Assembly (NCBI GenBank): GCA_021790335.1
Contig: JAJYEE010000001.1
Location: 93,873 to 157,872, forward strand
Length of the DNA stretch: 64,000 nt
Source of the DNA: Pseudomonadota bacterium
GTDB lineage: Bacteria > Pseudomonadota > Gammaproteobacteria > Acidiferrobacterales > UBA6901
Reading direction: 5' to 3'
Under the pieces are notes generated by a model, which was not told where the DNA came from, did no database searches, and worked only from the letters and a program-made list of their open reading frames with translations. Shown here piece after piece: positions 36,835 through 49,190 of the stretch; position 1 is the stretch's first letter; each line of letters opens with the position of its first letter. Made by a program: the position numbers and the translations under genes.

Positions 36835-38349
36835 ATGCCGCTGCAAGCCACACCCGCACGTCTTGATTTTTTGGCGCTGATCGCCGGCGGTCTGCTGCCG
36901 TTGGCGTTCTCGCCGGTGTCGCTGTATCCGCTCGCCATCCTCTCTCTTGCGCTGCTGTTCGTGCTGTGGCGGGATGCTACACCGGCGCGTGCCGCATGGC
37001 GCGGTTTTCTCTTCGGGTTCGGGCAGTTCGCCGTTGGTGTATCGTGGCTGTATGTCGCGTTACACACCTACGGCGACATGTCGGGTGCGCTCGCCGGGCT
37101 GGCGCTGGTGCTGTTTTTCTCCTTTCTCGCCTGTTACCCGGCACTGGTCGGATGGCTGCAGGTGCGTTTGTTTTCAAGCGCTGGACCCTGGGTGCAGATA
37201 CTGGGGGTATCCTCCCTCTGGACGCTGGGCGAGTGGGTACGCGGGTGGTTCCTGACAGGGTTTCCGTGGCTCGCCGTGGGGTATAGCCAGATCAATGGTC
37301 CACTGGCGGGTCTAGCGCCATGGCTTGGAATCTACGGGGTCAGCCTGGCGGCGGCCGTCAGCGCGGGGCTGGTGGCACAGGCCTGGCGGCGGCGCCCGAC
37401 CGCCGCATGGGGCTATGCGGGCGCCCTCATCGCGCTGTGGCTCGTTGCCTGGTTGGCCGGACGCGTCGACTGGGTGCAGCCGGCCGGTGCGCCGCTACGC
37501 GTTGCGCTGGTGCAGGGTGATGTGCCGCTCACGCAGAAATGGATGCCGGCCTATCGCCAAAGCATCCTGCGACGCTACACGGCCCTGACTTTCGAACAGC
37601 GGGGGGTAGATCTTGCCGTTTGGCCTGAGGCCGCAGTGCCATTCTTTCGTGACGAGGTCGAGCACAGCTTTCTCGTGCAGCTGAAACATGCAGCCGAAGC
37701 CCGTCACATGGAGGTTCTGCTGGGCATCCTGGAGCGTGAACGCGTGGGCGGGGTCATGCACTACTACAACAGCGTAATCGGCGTTGGCAAGGACCCGGGC
37801 GTTTACCGCAAGCATCACCTGGTGCCCTTCGGCGAGTATCTGCCGTTTGCCGCGGAACTGGGATGGCTATTTGATGATCTCCGGATTCCAATGTCGGATC
37901 TGAGCCCCGGTCCGGCACGGCAACCGCCGCTGCGGATCGACGGCCAGACGGTCGGCATGTCTATCTGCTATGAGGATGCCTTCGGTTCCGAGATCATACG
38001 CGCACTTCCGCAGGCCACGTTGCTGGCGAATGTCACCGAAGACGCCTGGTACGGTCATTCGCTGGCGTCGTACCAGCAGATGGAGATGGCGCGCATGCGC
38101 GCGCTCGAGGCCGGTCGCGAGATGATGCTGGCGACCAACACCGGTGTCAGCGCCATCATCGACAGTCACGGTAATGTCGTGGCGCGTGCCCCACAGTTTC
38201 GACCCTGGGTGCTTGTCGGCGTTGTAACGCCGATGAGAGGGACGACCCCATATGTGCGTTACGGAAACCGGATGATCGTGTGGCTGCTGGCGGCGATTAT
38301 GGCGGGTTTGGTGGCCGCACGGTATCTGCGTACCGCAGCCCGGCGTTGA
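36835..38349 (+). CDS. lnt: Apolipoprotein N-acyltransferase Lnt
   Basis: The 504-residue product has about six N-terminal membrane segments (to about residue 205) and a periplasmic nitrilase-fold domain. The catalytic residues are visible: Glu in VWPEAAVPFF, Lys in YRKHHLVPFGEYLPF and Cys in MSICYEDAFGSE. A final membrane helix (IVWLLAAIMAGLVAARYL) ends the protein. It adds the third acyl chain to lipoproteins such as LptE (42089). It is the last gene of the miaB block. Confidence 0.96.
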   Translation: MPLQATPARLDFLALIAGGLLPLAFSPVSLYPLAILSLALLFVLWRDATPARAAWRGFLFGFGQFAVGVSWLYVALHTYGDMSGALAGLALVLFFSFLACYPALVGWLQVRLFSSAGPWVQILGVSSLWTLGEWVRGWFLTGFPWLAVGYSQINGPLAGLAPWLGIYGVSLAAAVSAGLVAQAWRRRPTAAWGYAGALIALWLVAWLAGRVDWVQPAGAPLRVALVQGDVPLTQKWMPAYRQSILRRYTALTFEQRGVDLAVWPEAAVPFFRDEVEHSFLVQLKHAAEARHMEVLLGILERERVGGVMHYYNSVIGVGKDPGVYRKHHLVPFGEYLPFAAELGWLFDDLRIPMSDLSPGPARQPPLRIDGQTVGMSICYEDAFGSEIIRALPQATLLANVTEDAWYGHSLASYQQMEMARMRALEAGREMMLATNTGVSAIIDSHGNVVARAPQFRPWVLVGVVTPMRGTTPYVRYGNRMIVWLLAAIMAGLVAARYLRTAARR

Positions 38350-38729
38350 ACATAACGACAGCACCACGGGTCCGCCGTCTATCCCTGGGCATGGCCAACG
38401 CCACCCGTCGGTTGCCAGAAGCGTTCGAGGTGGCGGGTCGACATCGGACGTGTCGCGATCCGTGCATTATCTTCAGTCGGCTGCCGGATTTCGGCAATCT
38501 TGGCGTTTTCCTGCTTGTCCGGGCAGGGCGAACCCGGCGCCTGTCCGGACAATCCGCCATGGGCAGCTTGTGGTTGGAACCGGATCCGGAGTGCTTCTGC
38601 CTGCATCCAGGAAGGGGGGTCGACAATCCGCCTCTTACACTCGCTGAACTGCTGTGAAATAATCTTGCTCCCAGTGACGTCGGGAACCGAAAACCGGTTG
38701 CCTGTGACAAGTGACTCAGGAGCGTATTC
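38350..38729. other. 380-bp intergenic region between lnt and the Skp-like gene
   Basis: No supported gene is seen on either strand. Small open frames here have arginine-rich, low-complexity translations and no ribosome sites. The region contains several short inverted pieces around TGTCCGG and a candidate promoter near its right end. No T-run terminator is visible after lnt. Confidence 0.5.
38634..38663 (+). promoter_or_regulatory. Candidate sigma-70 promoter for the Skp-like gene
   Basis: CTTACA at 38634-38639 (four of six to TTGACA) is followed after 18 bp by AATAAT at 38658-38663 (five of six to TATAAT). The predicted start lies about 60 bp before ATG 38730. No experimental support; moderate match only. 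Confidence 0.35.
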
Positions 38730-39266
38730 ATGAAATCAAAGCTATTGGCCACCGTGTTTCTTGTGGGGGGCATCATCGCATGTGCATCTGCACATGCAGC
38801 AGGTGGTCTCAGGATCGGGTTTGTCGATATGCGGCAAGTGATTCTGGAGAGCAAGGCGGGCAAGGAGCACCAGGCGCAGATGGAGAGGCTTATCAAAGAA
38901 CGGCAGGGTCCGCTCAATGTGGAAAAGGAGAAGCTGCAGGCGATGCGGGCAAGTTTCCTGAAGGAGCGGCTCACTCTCACAAAGACCCAGGAAGCAATGA
39001 AGCAGAAGCAATTCCAGGCCGAACTGCAGAAATACCAGGAGATGGCAGGCGAGGCGCAGAATGCATTGCGCGCGAAGGACAACGAGTACATGCAGCAGTC
39101 AATCGGGGCGATCAAGGCCGTCATTGCCAAAGTGGCGCATCAGGACCGGCTCAATCTGGTGTTCGAGAAGACCCAGCTGATGGTGCTGTACTCTGATCCC
39201 GGCATGGACATCACGCAGCAGGTTATGCAGATGTATAACGCCACGGACACACCGGCAGCCAAGTGA
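38730..39266 (+). CDS. skp: Periplasmic chaperone of the OmpH/Skp family
   Basis: The 178-residue product has a signal peptide (MKSKLLATVFLVGGIIACAS, probable cleavage after AHA near residue 24). The OmpH start IGFVDMRQVILESKAGKEHQ and a long helical arm (about 50-130) follow, ending in LVFEKTQLMVLYSDPGMDIT. It would carry unfolded outer-membrane proteins through the periplasm. It is not next to bamA/lpxD as in many gammaproteobacteria, so it may be a paralog. Ribosome site AGGAG lies before ATG 38730. Confidence 0.88.
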   Translation: MKSKLLATVFLVGGIIACASAHAAGGLRIGFVDMRQVILESKAGKEHQAQMERLIKERQGPLNVEKEKLQAMRASFLKERLTLTKTQEAMKQKQFQAELQKYQEMAGEAQNALRAKDNEYMQQSIGAIKAVIAKVAHQDRLNLVFEKTQLMVLYSDPGMDITQQVMQMYNATDTPAAK

Positions 39267-39411
39267 TGACGTCGCACACCCCCGCGGTGGCTGGCGACCG
39301 GAGTGATGATGGGTCCGGAGCGTTACCGCGATGTGCGGCGCGCACGGCCGCGACCCGCCTACAACGGGACCGGGTCGCGAGGTACAGCAATCTGTCGGCT
39401 TCGGTCCCTGA

Positions 39412-42084
<2,673 letters not shown>

Positions 42085-42088
42085 GCAG

Positions 42089-42658
42089 GTGCCGAAGAAT
42101 GCGCTTCCGGGTGCGCGCAACCGCGCCGGTCGGATTTCCAGACTGCTGGTTGTCGCCGGCTTTCTGTCGCTCGGCGGATGCGGGTTCCATCTTCGTGGTA
42201 CGCAGCATGCGGTGCTGCCGGCTCAGCTCTCGGTGCTTCGGGTGACGATGGGAGGGGGATCCGCCTACCCGCCGCTGCTTGTCAAGATGCGCGATGCCCT
42301 GCGCACCGAGACAGGTGTGCGGCTGACTGACAACGCCGCGGCGCATGTGCCGACGTTGACATTGTGGGGGGAAAACATCGGCAGCGAAGTGGCGGCAATC
42401 GATGTCACCGGGCGCGCAACCGAATACATGCTGGACTATGAGGTGAGCTTCAGCCTGACCGATGCCTCAGGCCGCCAGATCATTCCTGCACGCACGATCA
42501 AGATTCAGCGCGAATACACGTTCAACAAGCTGAATGTGTTGGCGACCGAGCGGGAAAACGCGTTTCTCCAGAACGACATGCAACGCGACGCGGTACACCA
42601 GATCATTCGTCAGCTTGTGGCGGTCGGCGCCAGCCACGAGAGCGGTCATGCAAATTGA
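42089..42658 (+). CDS. lptE: LPS-assembly lipoprotein LptE
   Basis: The 189-residue product has a lipoprotein signal with lipobox LSLGGC (Cys about residue 32). The LptE/RlpB start GFHLRGTQHAVLPAQLSVLR follows, with a C-terminal segment QREYTFNKLNVLATERENAF. It plugs LptD and delivers lipopolysaccharide to the outer surface. GTG 42089 gives a sensible signal peptide; the longer frame from TTG 42071 overlaps leuS. The end overlaps holA by 11 bases. The leuS-lptE-holA order is standard. Confidence 0.93.
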   Translation: MPKNALPGARNRAGRISRLLVVAGFLSLGGCGFHLRGTQHAVLPAQLSVLRVTMGGGSAYPPLLVKMRDALRTETGVRLTDNAAAHVPTLTLWGENIGSEVAAIDVTGRATEYMLDYEVSFSLTDASGRQIIPARTIKIQREYTFNKLNVLATERENAFLQNDMQRDAVHQIIRQLVAVGASHESGHAN

Positions 42659-43691
42659 TTCAGATCGCCTGCCGGGACTGTTGGGCAAGGATCTTGCCTC
42701 CGTGTATCTTGTTTGCGGCGATGATCCGCTGCTGGTCGAGGAGAGCTGCGAGGCAATTCGCCAGGCGGCGCGCGCGGCTGGATATGCGGAACGCAGCGTG
42801 ACAAGCGTCGGCAGCGGCTTCGACTGGAACGATCTGCTGCTATCTTCGCAGTCCTTGTCGCTGTTTTCGCGCGCACGCTTGTTGGAGGTGCGCATGCCTA
42901 ACGGCAAGCCGGGCGAACATGGTACGCGAGTCCTGTCGCTGCTGGCAGCGCATCCGCCTGCCGACACCATACTGCTGGTCATCACCGGCAAGCTCGACAG
43001 GCAAACACGCGAAGGCGGCTGGGCAAAGAATCTGGAAGACGCCGGTGTCTTGGTGAGTATCCGGCCGCTCGATGGACAGCGGCTGCCCGGTTGGATCGAA
43101 CAACGCATGGCACTGCGCGGTCTGCGCGGAGAGCCAGGTGTGGCAGACCTTCTGGCCTACCATACGGAAGGGAATCCCTTGGCCGCGGCACAGGAAGTGG
43201 ACAAGCTGGCGCTACTTTACGGTGACGGCATGGTGCGGGTTGCGGACGCGGAAAATCTTATTGCCGATAATACGCGCTTCACAGTGTTCGGGCTGGCAGA
43301 TACCTGTCTTGCCGGCGACGGGCGATCAGCCATTCGCGTCCTGGAGAGCTTGCGCGCGGAAGGGCTTGATCCGATACTCGTGCTCTGGGCGCTGGCCCGG
43401 GAGGCGCGTACCATGGCGCAGATCGCGGCGCAGATCGCCCAAGGTCGCTCCGAATCCGGCGTATTTCAGGCGCACCGCGTCTGGGCCAGTCGTCGGCCTC
43501 TGGTGGCGAAGGCGCTGCGGCGCTTTCGTCCGACACAGTGGCTAGGTATGCTGGTGCGAGCGGCGCGCATTGACCGTATCATCAAGGGCCGTGCCGAAGG
43601 TGATGCTTGGACGGAAATCGAATCTTTGGTGCTGGTCTTGTGCGGCGTCCGTATTCAGGCGGCGGCTGCGCCTGTTGAGCGTGGAATGTAG
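42648..43691 (+). CDS. holA: DNA polymerase III delta subunit HolA
   Basis: The 347-residue product starts MQIDSDRLPGLLGKDLASVY and has the delta-subunit AAA+ pattern VYLVCGDDPLLVEESCEAIR. It also has LLVITGKLDRQTREGGWAKN and a C-terminal helical collar. It opens the beta clamp during loading. The ATG lies inside the lptE 3' end. The long frame upstream of 42648 is a shadow of lptE. Confidence 0.95.
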   Translation: MQIDSDRLPGLLGKDLASVYLVCGDDPLLVEESCEAIRQAARAAGYAERSVTSVGSGFDWNDLLLSSQSLSLFSRARLLEVRMPNGKPGEHGTRVLSLLAAHPPADTILLVITGKLDRQTREGGWAKNLEDAGVLVSIRPLDGQRLPGWIEQRMALRGLRGEPGVADLLAYHTEGNPLAAAQEVDKLALLYGDGMVRVADAENLIADNTRFTVFGLADTCLAGDGRSAIRVLESLRAEGLDPILVLWALAREARTMAQIAAQIAQGRSESGVFQAHRVWASRRPLVAKALRRFRPTQWLGMLVRAARIDRIIKGRAEGDAWTEIESLVLVLCGVRIQAAAAPVERGM

Positions 43692-43729
43692 TGTCGGAGC
43701 CCGGGTAGAGGGGTTTGTGGAGTTTCTAT

Positions 43730-45019
43730 ATGACGAAAACGGCATCGCGTGAGCCGGAAGTTCTGGACATCAGGCAGTACGTGCGGCAGGTCGGAGAACG
43801 TGCCCGTCAGGCGTCGCGCGAAATGGCGCGCGCGGAAACCGCAGCCAAGAACAGTGCACTCGAAGCCATTGCCGTTGCCGTCGAGCGCGCGACCGGCAGT
43901 CTTGTCCAGGCGAACAGTGAGGATCTCGAGGACGGTGCGCGCGCCGGTCTCGATGCTGCGCTGCTTGACCGGCTGACCCTGGACTCGCGGCGAATCGCCG
44001 CGATGGCCCAGGGACTGCGTCAGATCGCAGCGCTGCCTGATCCGATCGGCGAGATAACCGGGCTCAATTACCGACCTTCAGGTATACAGGTAGGTCGTAT
44101 GCGCGTGCCGCTCGGCGTGATCGGTATCATATACGAGTCGCGGCCGAACGTGACCGCAGATGCCGCCGGGCTGTGCCTGAAGTCCGGGAACGCCGCCATC
44201 CTGCGTGGCGGTTCCGAGGCGCTCCATTCGAACAAGGAAATAGGCGCCTGCATCCATCGGGGTCTCGTCGAGGCCGGGCTGCCGGAAGACGCGATTCAGG
44301 TCATCGATACCACGGACCGCGCGGCAGTCGGAGAGATCATCCGCCTGAAAGAACATGTCGACGTCATCGTTCCGCGCGGCGGCAAGGGTCTCATCGAACG
44401 CATTGCCCGGGAGGCAACCGTTCCGGTAATCAAGCATCTGCACGGTGTCTGTCACGTGTACATCGACGACAAGGCCGATATGGACAAAGCCGTACGCGTG
44501 GCCTTCAATGCGAAGACCCAGCGCTATGGAACCTGCAACACCATGGAGACGCTGCTGGTCGCACAGGTAGTTGCCGAGCGGGTGCTGCCGGTGCTGGGCG
44601 CGATGTATCGTGACAAAGGTGTGGAACTGCGCGGCTGCGACGTGACGCGCCGTGTTCTGCCCTGGGCCAATGTAGCCACCGAGGACGACTGGCATGCTGA
44701 ATATCTCGCACCCATTCTGGCGATCCGGGTCGTCTCCGGACTGGAGGAGGCGCTCGAACATATCGCCAGGTATGGGTCTCAGCATACGGACGCCATAGTC
44801 ACCGAGGACCTCACGCATGCGCGGCGTTTCCTGCGGGAGGTTGACTCCAGCTCGGTGATGGTCAATGCTTCAACGCGTTTTGCAGACGGCTTTGAGTATG
44901 GTTTGGGTGCCGAGATCGGCATTTCGACTGACAAACTGCATGCGCGCGGGCCGGTCGGCCTCGAGGGGCTCACCTCCCAGAAGTTCATCGTGCTCGGTGA
45001 CGGCCATATCCGCAGTTAG
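43730..45019 (+). CDS. proA: Gamma-glutamyl phosphate reductase ProA
   Basis: The 429-residue aldehyde-dehydrogenase-fold enzyme has [40 protein letters not shown], and the catalytic Cys in [12 protein letters not shown]. It converts glutamyl-5-phosphate to the semialdehyde in proline synthesis. ATG 43730 follows GTGGAG by eight bases. No proB is in the window. It stands between holA and nadD, as in several non-enteric gammaproteobacteria. Confidence 0.97.
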   Translation: MTKTASREPEVLDIRQYVRQVGERARQASREMARAETAAKNSALEAIAVAVERATGSLVQANSEDLEDGARAGLDAALLDRLTLDSRRIAAMAQGLRQIAALPDPIGEITGLNYRPSGIQVGRMRVPLGVIGIIYESRPNVTADAAGLCLKSGNAAILRGGSEALHSNKEIGACIHRGLVEAGLPEDAIQVIDTTDRAAVGEIIRLKEHVDVIVPRGGKGLIERIAREATVPVIKHLHGVCHVYIDDKADMDKAVRVAFNAKTQRYGTCNTMETLLVAQVVAERVLPVLGAMYRDKGVELRGCDVTRRVLPWANVATEDDWHAEYLAPILAIRVVSGLEEALEHIARYGSQHTDAIVTEDLTHARRFLREVDSSSVMVNASTRFADGFEYGLGAEIGISTDKLHARGPVGLEGLTSQKFIVLGDGHIRS

Positions 45020-45053
45020 TGCGCCCGCAGTGCCCGGTCCGATCCCGGGGCAG

Positions 45054-45075
45054 TGCGATTCGACGCGGAGTCGCA
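45054..45075 (+). terminator. Hairpin after proA
   Basis: TGCGATTC (45054-45061) pairs with GAGTCGCA (45068-45075) over 8 bp with one wobble and a 6-base loop, 35 bp after the proA stop. No T run follows. It could be a weak terminator or processing signal between proA and nadD. Confidence 0.35.
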
Positions 45076-45162
45076 GGGCCCGGGCGGTTTGCCACGGATA
45101 GGGGGCCGGGCTATGATGTGCAGGTGCGATCGAGCGCAAGCGCGGAACATCAGAAGCGGCGA

Positions 45163-45816
45163 GTGCAGCCCATCGGCATCTTTGGCGGTACGTTTGACCC
45201 CATTCACTTCGGTCATCTGCGTCCGGCGCAGGAAATCATGCGGACGCTGGCGTTAGAGGAAGTGCGCTTTATTCCCGCCGCCGTCCCACCCCATCGTCAA
45301 GCACCGGTAGCCAGCGCAGACGAGCGATTGCGCATGGTGGAAATCGCTGTTTCCGGGATCGCAGGATTTCGGGCCGATGATCGCGAGATACGACGCAGTG
45401 GTCCGTCCTATACGGTACCGACACTGGAGTCGTTCCGGGCAGAGCTCGGACGGCGCCCGCTTTGCCTGGTTATAGGGATGGACGCCTTTGGCGGCATAGA
45501 ATCGTGGTACAGAGCGCCTGATCTGCCGGGACTAGCGCATCTGGTTGTCATCCAGCGTCCGGGCTGGGATTTTGCACCGGAGGACGAAGCGCTTCCGTCA
45601 TGGCTGCGCGGACGACGCTGTGAGGATCCGGCCCAGATAACGGATGCTCCGGCCGGGAGGCTGGTATTTCAGGCGGTGAGCCCCCAGAACATATCCGGTT
45701 CGCGCATACGCGCGATGCTCGCGTGCGGCGAATCGGTCCACGGGATGCTTCCCGCAGCGGTAGAGGAATTCATTGAAAGCCGCGGGCTTTACCGCAATCC
45801 AACTCAGAGGATGTAA
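45163..45816 (+). CDS. nadD: Nicotinate-nucleotide adenylyltransferase NadD
   Basis: The 217-residue product has the nucleotidyltransferase motif GIFGGTFDPIHFGHLRPAQE at the N terminus and the ISGSRIRAML variant of ISSTxIR at about residue 180. It makes deamido-NAD. The GTG at 45163 gives the family's usual start; an upstream in-frame GTG would add a non-conserved leader. Its stop overlaps the rsfS start (TAATG). Confidence 0.95.
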   Translation: MQPIGIFGGTFDPIHFGHLRPAQEIMRTLALEEVRFIPAAVPPHRQAPVASADERLRMVEIAVSGIAGFRADDREIRRSGPSYTVPTLESFRAELGRRPLCLVIGMDAFGGIESWYRAPDLPGLAHLVVIQRPGWDFAPEDEALPSWLRGRRCEDPAQITDAPAGRLVFQAVSPQNISGSRIRAMLACGESVHGMLPAAVEEFIESRGLYRNPTQRM

Positions 45817-46163
45817 TGACAGCAAGTACGATAGAACAACTCATTTGTGATACGCTGATCGACGCCAAGGGCCAGGATATCCGGGTTCTTGACGTCCGCA
45901 AGGTAACCGATTTCACCGATTTCATGGTGATCGTGAGCGGAACTTCCAATCGCCATGTGGTTTCCATGGCCGAAAAAGTGCGTGAGAAATTACATGACTT
46001 CGGTCGCAAGGCGCTTGGGATCGAGGGCGAAAAGCCCGGAGATTGGGTCTTGGTCGATTTTGGCGACGTTGTAGTCCACATCATGCGGCCGCAAACGCGC
46101 GATTTTTATAATCTGGAAAAGTTGTGGAGCGATGGAGAGAGGGCCGATGTCGCCGGGCGCTAG
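45816..46163 (+). CDS. rsfS: Ribosomal silencing factor RsfS
   Basis: The 115-residue product has the RsfS pattern GQDIRVLDVRKVTDFTDFMV and the C-terminal WVLVDFGDVVVHIMRPQTRD. It binds L14 on the 50S subunit and blocks subunit joining in starvation. It is coupled by one base to nadD and followed by rlmH, the conserved order. Confidence 0.97.
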   Translation: MTASTIEQLICDTLIDAKGQDIRVLDVRKVTDFTDFMVIVSGTSNRHVVSMAEKVREKLHDFGRKALGIEGEKPGDWVLVDFGDVVVHIMRPQTRDFYNLEKLWSDGERADVAGR

Positions 46164-46212
46164 ACTGAAAGTTGCGGGGGTCATACAACTTGTCTGAGCG
46201 CCGAGCAGACAG

Positions 46213-46689
46213 ATGGCCGTGCGCCTGCATCTGATCGCTGTTGGCACACGCATGCCTGAGTGGGTGAGCACGGCCTATGCGGGCTACGCGAAGCGGCTGC
46301 GCTCCGGTTGTAGGCTGGAGCTGCGGGAAATTCCCGCCGGCAGGCGCTCACAGTCCGCCGACATTGCGCGGGTGCTGAGAATGGAAGGAGAACGCTGTCT
46401 CGCTGCTGTGCCGGCAGATGCACGTATTATCGCGCTTGAAAGGCAGGGGAGGGCGATCGCAACAGACCAGATCGCTGACTCCATGGAACGGTGGCTGCGC
46501 GATGGTCGGGATATCGCCTTTCTTGTCGGTGGGCCAGAGGGGCTCGCGCCGCAATGCCTGCACGATGCGGACGAGCAGTGGTCGCTGTCGGCGCTGACGT
46601 TGCCTCATCCGCTGGTGCGAGTGCTGCTGGCCGAGCAGTTGTACCGCGCGTGGAGCATGCTTAACCATCTGCCCTATCATCGTGATTAA
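46213..46689 (+). CDS. rlmH: 23S rRNA pseudouridine-1915 N3-methyltransferase RlmH
   Basis: The 158-residue SPOUT methyltransferase has a VRLHLIAVGTRMPEWVSTAY start, the SAM-knot FLVGGPEGLAPQCLHDADEQ, and the C-terminal LPHPLVRVLLAEQLYRAWSM with LPYHRD at the end. Length and motifs are those of YbeA/RlmH. An 83-bp spacer separates it from maf. Confidence 0.97.
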   Translation: MAVRLHLIAVGTRMPEWVSTAYAGYAKRLRSGCRLELREIPAGRRSQSADIARVLRMEGERCLAAVPADARIIALERQGRAIATDQIADSMERWLRDGRDIAFLVGGPEGLAPQCLHDADEQWSLSALTLPHPLVRVLLAEQLYRAWSMLNHLPYHRD

Positions 46690-46772
46690 GCGTTGCCAGC
46701 GGGTCAGTCACAGAGAACGTCTGTCGAAGTCACGCTTTCATGTAAACGGTTTGGTCTTCGCCTGAATTGGAA

Positions 46773-47363
46773 ATGCCCAGTCCGAGTATCTACCTAGCTT
46801 CATCGAGCCCGCGTCGGCAGGAACTGCTGCGCCAGCTCGGTATTGCATTCGAGGTGGTGGCACCGCAAATCAGCGAGCAGCCACGCACCGACGAGCTGGC
46901 CACCGACTACGTTCTGCGGCTGGCCACAGAGAAAGCCCGTTGCGTAGCCCGTCGCGTTGCCTCGCGTGCCGGGGGCTCGCTTCCGGTACTGGGCGCCGAC
47001 ACTGAGGTGGTTGTCGACCGGGAAATTCTCGGGAAGCCCCGGAACCGTGACCATGCCTGCGGAATGCTGCGACGACTGTCTGGCAGAACCCACCGAGTCC
47101 TTACGGCCTTATGCATCGTGAACCAAGGTGTGGAGCGCAGTGCTATCAGCGAAAGCCGTGTCACCTTTGGCCCCCTCTCCGAGGAGGAGATTGCGCGATA
47201 CTGGGAGTCTGGCGAACCCGCCGACAAGGCGGGCGCCTATGCGATCCAGGGCAGGGCCGCTGCCTTCATCGCGCGCCTGGAGGGAAGCTATTCGGGCGTC
47301 ATGGGACTGCCATTGTACGAACTTGCGATGCTCTTGCGAGAGCTGGGAAGGCCGATTCCGTGA
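46773..47363 (+). CDS. maf: Maf-family nucleoside triphosphate pyrophosphatase
   Basis: The 196-residue product has the Maf motif LASSSPRRQELLRQLGI at the N terminus, the catalytic Asp in LGADTEVVVDREILGKP, and the IQGRAAAFIARLEGSYSGVM signature near the end. The family hydrolyses non-canonical or dTTP/UTP nucleotides. ATG 46773 is preferred over TTG 46767. The stop overlaps the rng start (GTGA). The maf-rng-yhdP order matches enteric bacteria. Confidence 0.94.
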   Translation: MPSPSIYLASSSPRRQELLRQLGIAFEVVAPQISEQPRTDELATDYVLRLATEKARCVARRVASRAGGSLPVLGADTEVVVDREILGKPRNRDHACGMLRRLSGRTHRVLTALCIVNQGVERSAISESRVTFGPLSEEEIARYWESGEPADKAGAYAIQGRAAAFIARLEGSYSGVMGLPLYELAMLLRELGRPIP

Positions 47364-48850
47364 GCGAAGAAATACTCATCAACGTAACACCCCAGGAGTC
47401 TCGCGTTGCTGTCGTCGAGAATGGCGTGCTTCAGGAGGTGCACATCGAGCGCACACGCAGCCGCGGAATCGTCGGCAATGTATACATGGGGAGGGTTTCC
47501 CGGATCCTGCCCGGAATGCAGGCTGCATTCATAGATATCGGGCTCGAGCGCGCCGCTTTCCTGCATGTCTCGGATGTGCGCAGTGTCGGTTCCGCGGCCC
47601 AGACCCGAATTGCGTCAGGCGGATTGAACCAGGAATCCGATCTGGCCGCAATCGGCGAGGTACTTCATGACGGGCAGCCAATCGTCGTGCAGGTGGTCAA
47701 GGATCCGCTCGGCACCAAAGGTGCACGTGTGACGACACATATCACGCTTCCAGCACGATATCTAGTGTACATGCCGTACACTAAACACATCGGCATCTCA
47801 CAGAAGATCGGCGACGACGCGGAGCGTGAGCGCCTGCGTGCTGCGGTGAAGTCGGCCATGGACGAAGGTGATGAGGGCGGCTACATCCTGCGGACCGTAG
47901 CCGAGGCGGTCAGCGACGAGGAGTTGCGGACCGATATACGCTACTTGCGCCGGGTGTGGCTGGCTATCCAGGATCGCATCAAGGGCGCTGCGCCGTGCAG
48001 CCTGTTGCACGAGGATCTTGTGCTCGCGTTACGTGCAATGCGTGACCTGGTGCGTGAAAATGTGGAAAAGGTGCGAATCGATTCGCGCGAGTCCTATCAT
48101 AAGGCGCGCGAATTTGCGCGCGAATTCATTCCTGAAGTGGAAAACCGCATCGAGTATTACCCGGGCGAGCGGCCGATTTTCGATCTGTATTCCGTCGAGG
48201 ATGAAATCAAGAAGGCGCTGGAGCGCAAGGTGCCGCTGAAGTCCGGTGGATACCTGATCATTGACCAGACGGAAGCCATGACCACTATCGACGTAAACAC
48301 CGGAGCCTATGTCGGTCGCAAGAATCTCGAGGAAACGCTTTTCAAGACCAATCTGGAGGCGACCCAGACCATTGCCAGGCAGCTGCGGTTGCGCAACCTT
48401 GGTGGGATGATCATCATAGATTTCATCGACATGGCCGATAGCGACCATAAGCGGCAGGTGTTGCGGGCGCTGGAAAAGGCTTTCGCGCGTGATCGATCGA
48501 AGACCTATATGACCGAGATGTCACCGCTCGGACTGGTCGAGATTACGCGCAAGCGAATCCGCGAAAGCCTTGAGCACGTGCTGTGCGAACCGTGTCCTGT
48601 CTGCAGGGGTCGCAGCGTGCTCAAAACGCCACAGACCGTCTGCTATGAAATCTTTCGGGAGATCTTGCGCGAGGCACGTCAATTCGACGCCGACAAGTAT
48701 CTCGTTCTGGCCTCACCAATGGTGATCGACCTGCTGCTTGACGAAGAATCTACGAGCCTGGTGCAGTTACAGGAATTCATCGGCAAGTCCGTGACCCTGC
48801 AGGTGGAGTCGCACTACAACCAGGAACAGTTCGACGTCGTGCTGTTATAG
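47360..48850 (+). CDS. rng: Ribonuclease G
   Basis: The 496-residue RNase E/G-family protein has an S1 domain (NVYMGRVSRILPGMQAAFID), the catalytic-metal Asp residues in TTIDVNTGAYVG and MIIIDFIDMADSDHK, and the zinc-link CEPCPVCRG. The membrane and degradosome regions of RNase E are absent. It matures the 16S rRNA 5' end. It uses a GTG start overlapping the maf stop. Confidence 0.96.
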   Translation: MSEEILINVTPQESRVAVVENGVLQEVHIERTRSRGIVGNVYMGRVSRILPGMQAAFIDIGLERAAFLHVSDVRSVGSAAQTRIASGGLNQESDLAAIGEVLHDGQPIVVQVVKDPLGTKGARVTTHITLPARYLVYMPYTKHIGISQKIGDDAERERLRAAVKSAMDEGDEGGYILRTVAEAVSDEELRTDIRYLRRVWLAIQDRIKGAAPCSLLHEDLVLALRAMRDLVRENVEKVRIDSRESYHKAREFAREFIPEVENRIEYYPGERPIFDLYSVEDEIKKALERKVPLKSGGYLIIDQTEAMTTIDVNTGAYVGRKNLEETLFKTNLEATQTIARQLRLRNLGGMIIIDFIDMADSDHKRQVLRALEKAFARDRSKTYMTEMSPLGLVEITRKRIRESLEHVLCEPCPVCRGRSVLKTPQTVCYEIFREILREARQFDADKYLVLASPMVIDLLLDEESTSLVQLQEFIGKSVTLQVESHYNQEQFDVVLL

Positions 48851-48896
48851 GTCCGTTTGCGCCGAGGGCCAGATTCGTCGGCTTCCTGCAATATGG

Positions 48897-49052
48897 TCAG
48901 TGACGCGTCTCGTGTTCCGGTTGCGCGCCGGCTTGGCGCGTTTTCCCGGCACAGACGCTCGACAACGCGGCATCCAGATCCTTGGTGCTCCTCAGAAAAT
49001 AGACGACGCTTGATATGATGGCATCGAGTTCCCAATGCTGTTGTTGTGCCAT
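48897..49052 (-). CDS. Small unknown protein, 51 residues, antisense in the rng-yhdP spacer
   Basis: On the minus strand an ATG at 49052 is preceded seven bases upstream by the strong ribosome site GGAGGGG. It opens a 51-codon frame ending at TGA 48899-48897. The product starts MAQQQHWELDAIISSVVYFL, continues with RSTKDLDAALSSVCAGK, and has a polar His/Glu-rich tail. It has one amphipathic to hydrophobic helix and one Cys. A minus-strand promoter candidate lies at 49191-49218. No family was recognised. Ribosome site, codon choice and promoter support it; absence of a homology test limits confidence. Confidence 0.55.
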   Translation of the reverse strand: MAQQQHWELDAIISSVVYFLRSTKDLDAALSSVCAGKTRQAGAQPEHETRH

Positions 49053-49190
49053 GACCCCTCCACCCCGTTTGTTTTAATTTTCATGTCCCGTTGCAGGATA
49101 TCCGGTGCAGTATCGCAAGATCGCAGTGGCGCCGCCCGGGGGGCGGCCGTCGCCAAAAACAGATTCCCCTGCTCTAGCGGATGCAGGCCT

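Noticed and set aside
49131-49147. GC hairpin in the rng-yhdP spacer as terminator of rng
   Set aside because: It is about 280 bp after the rng stop and has no T run; it fits better as a leader structure of the minus-strand small gene.
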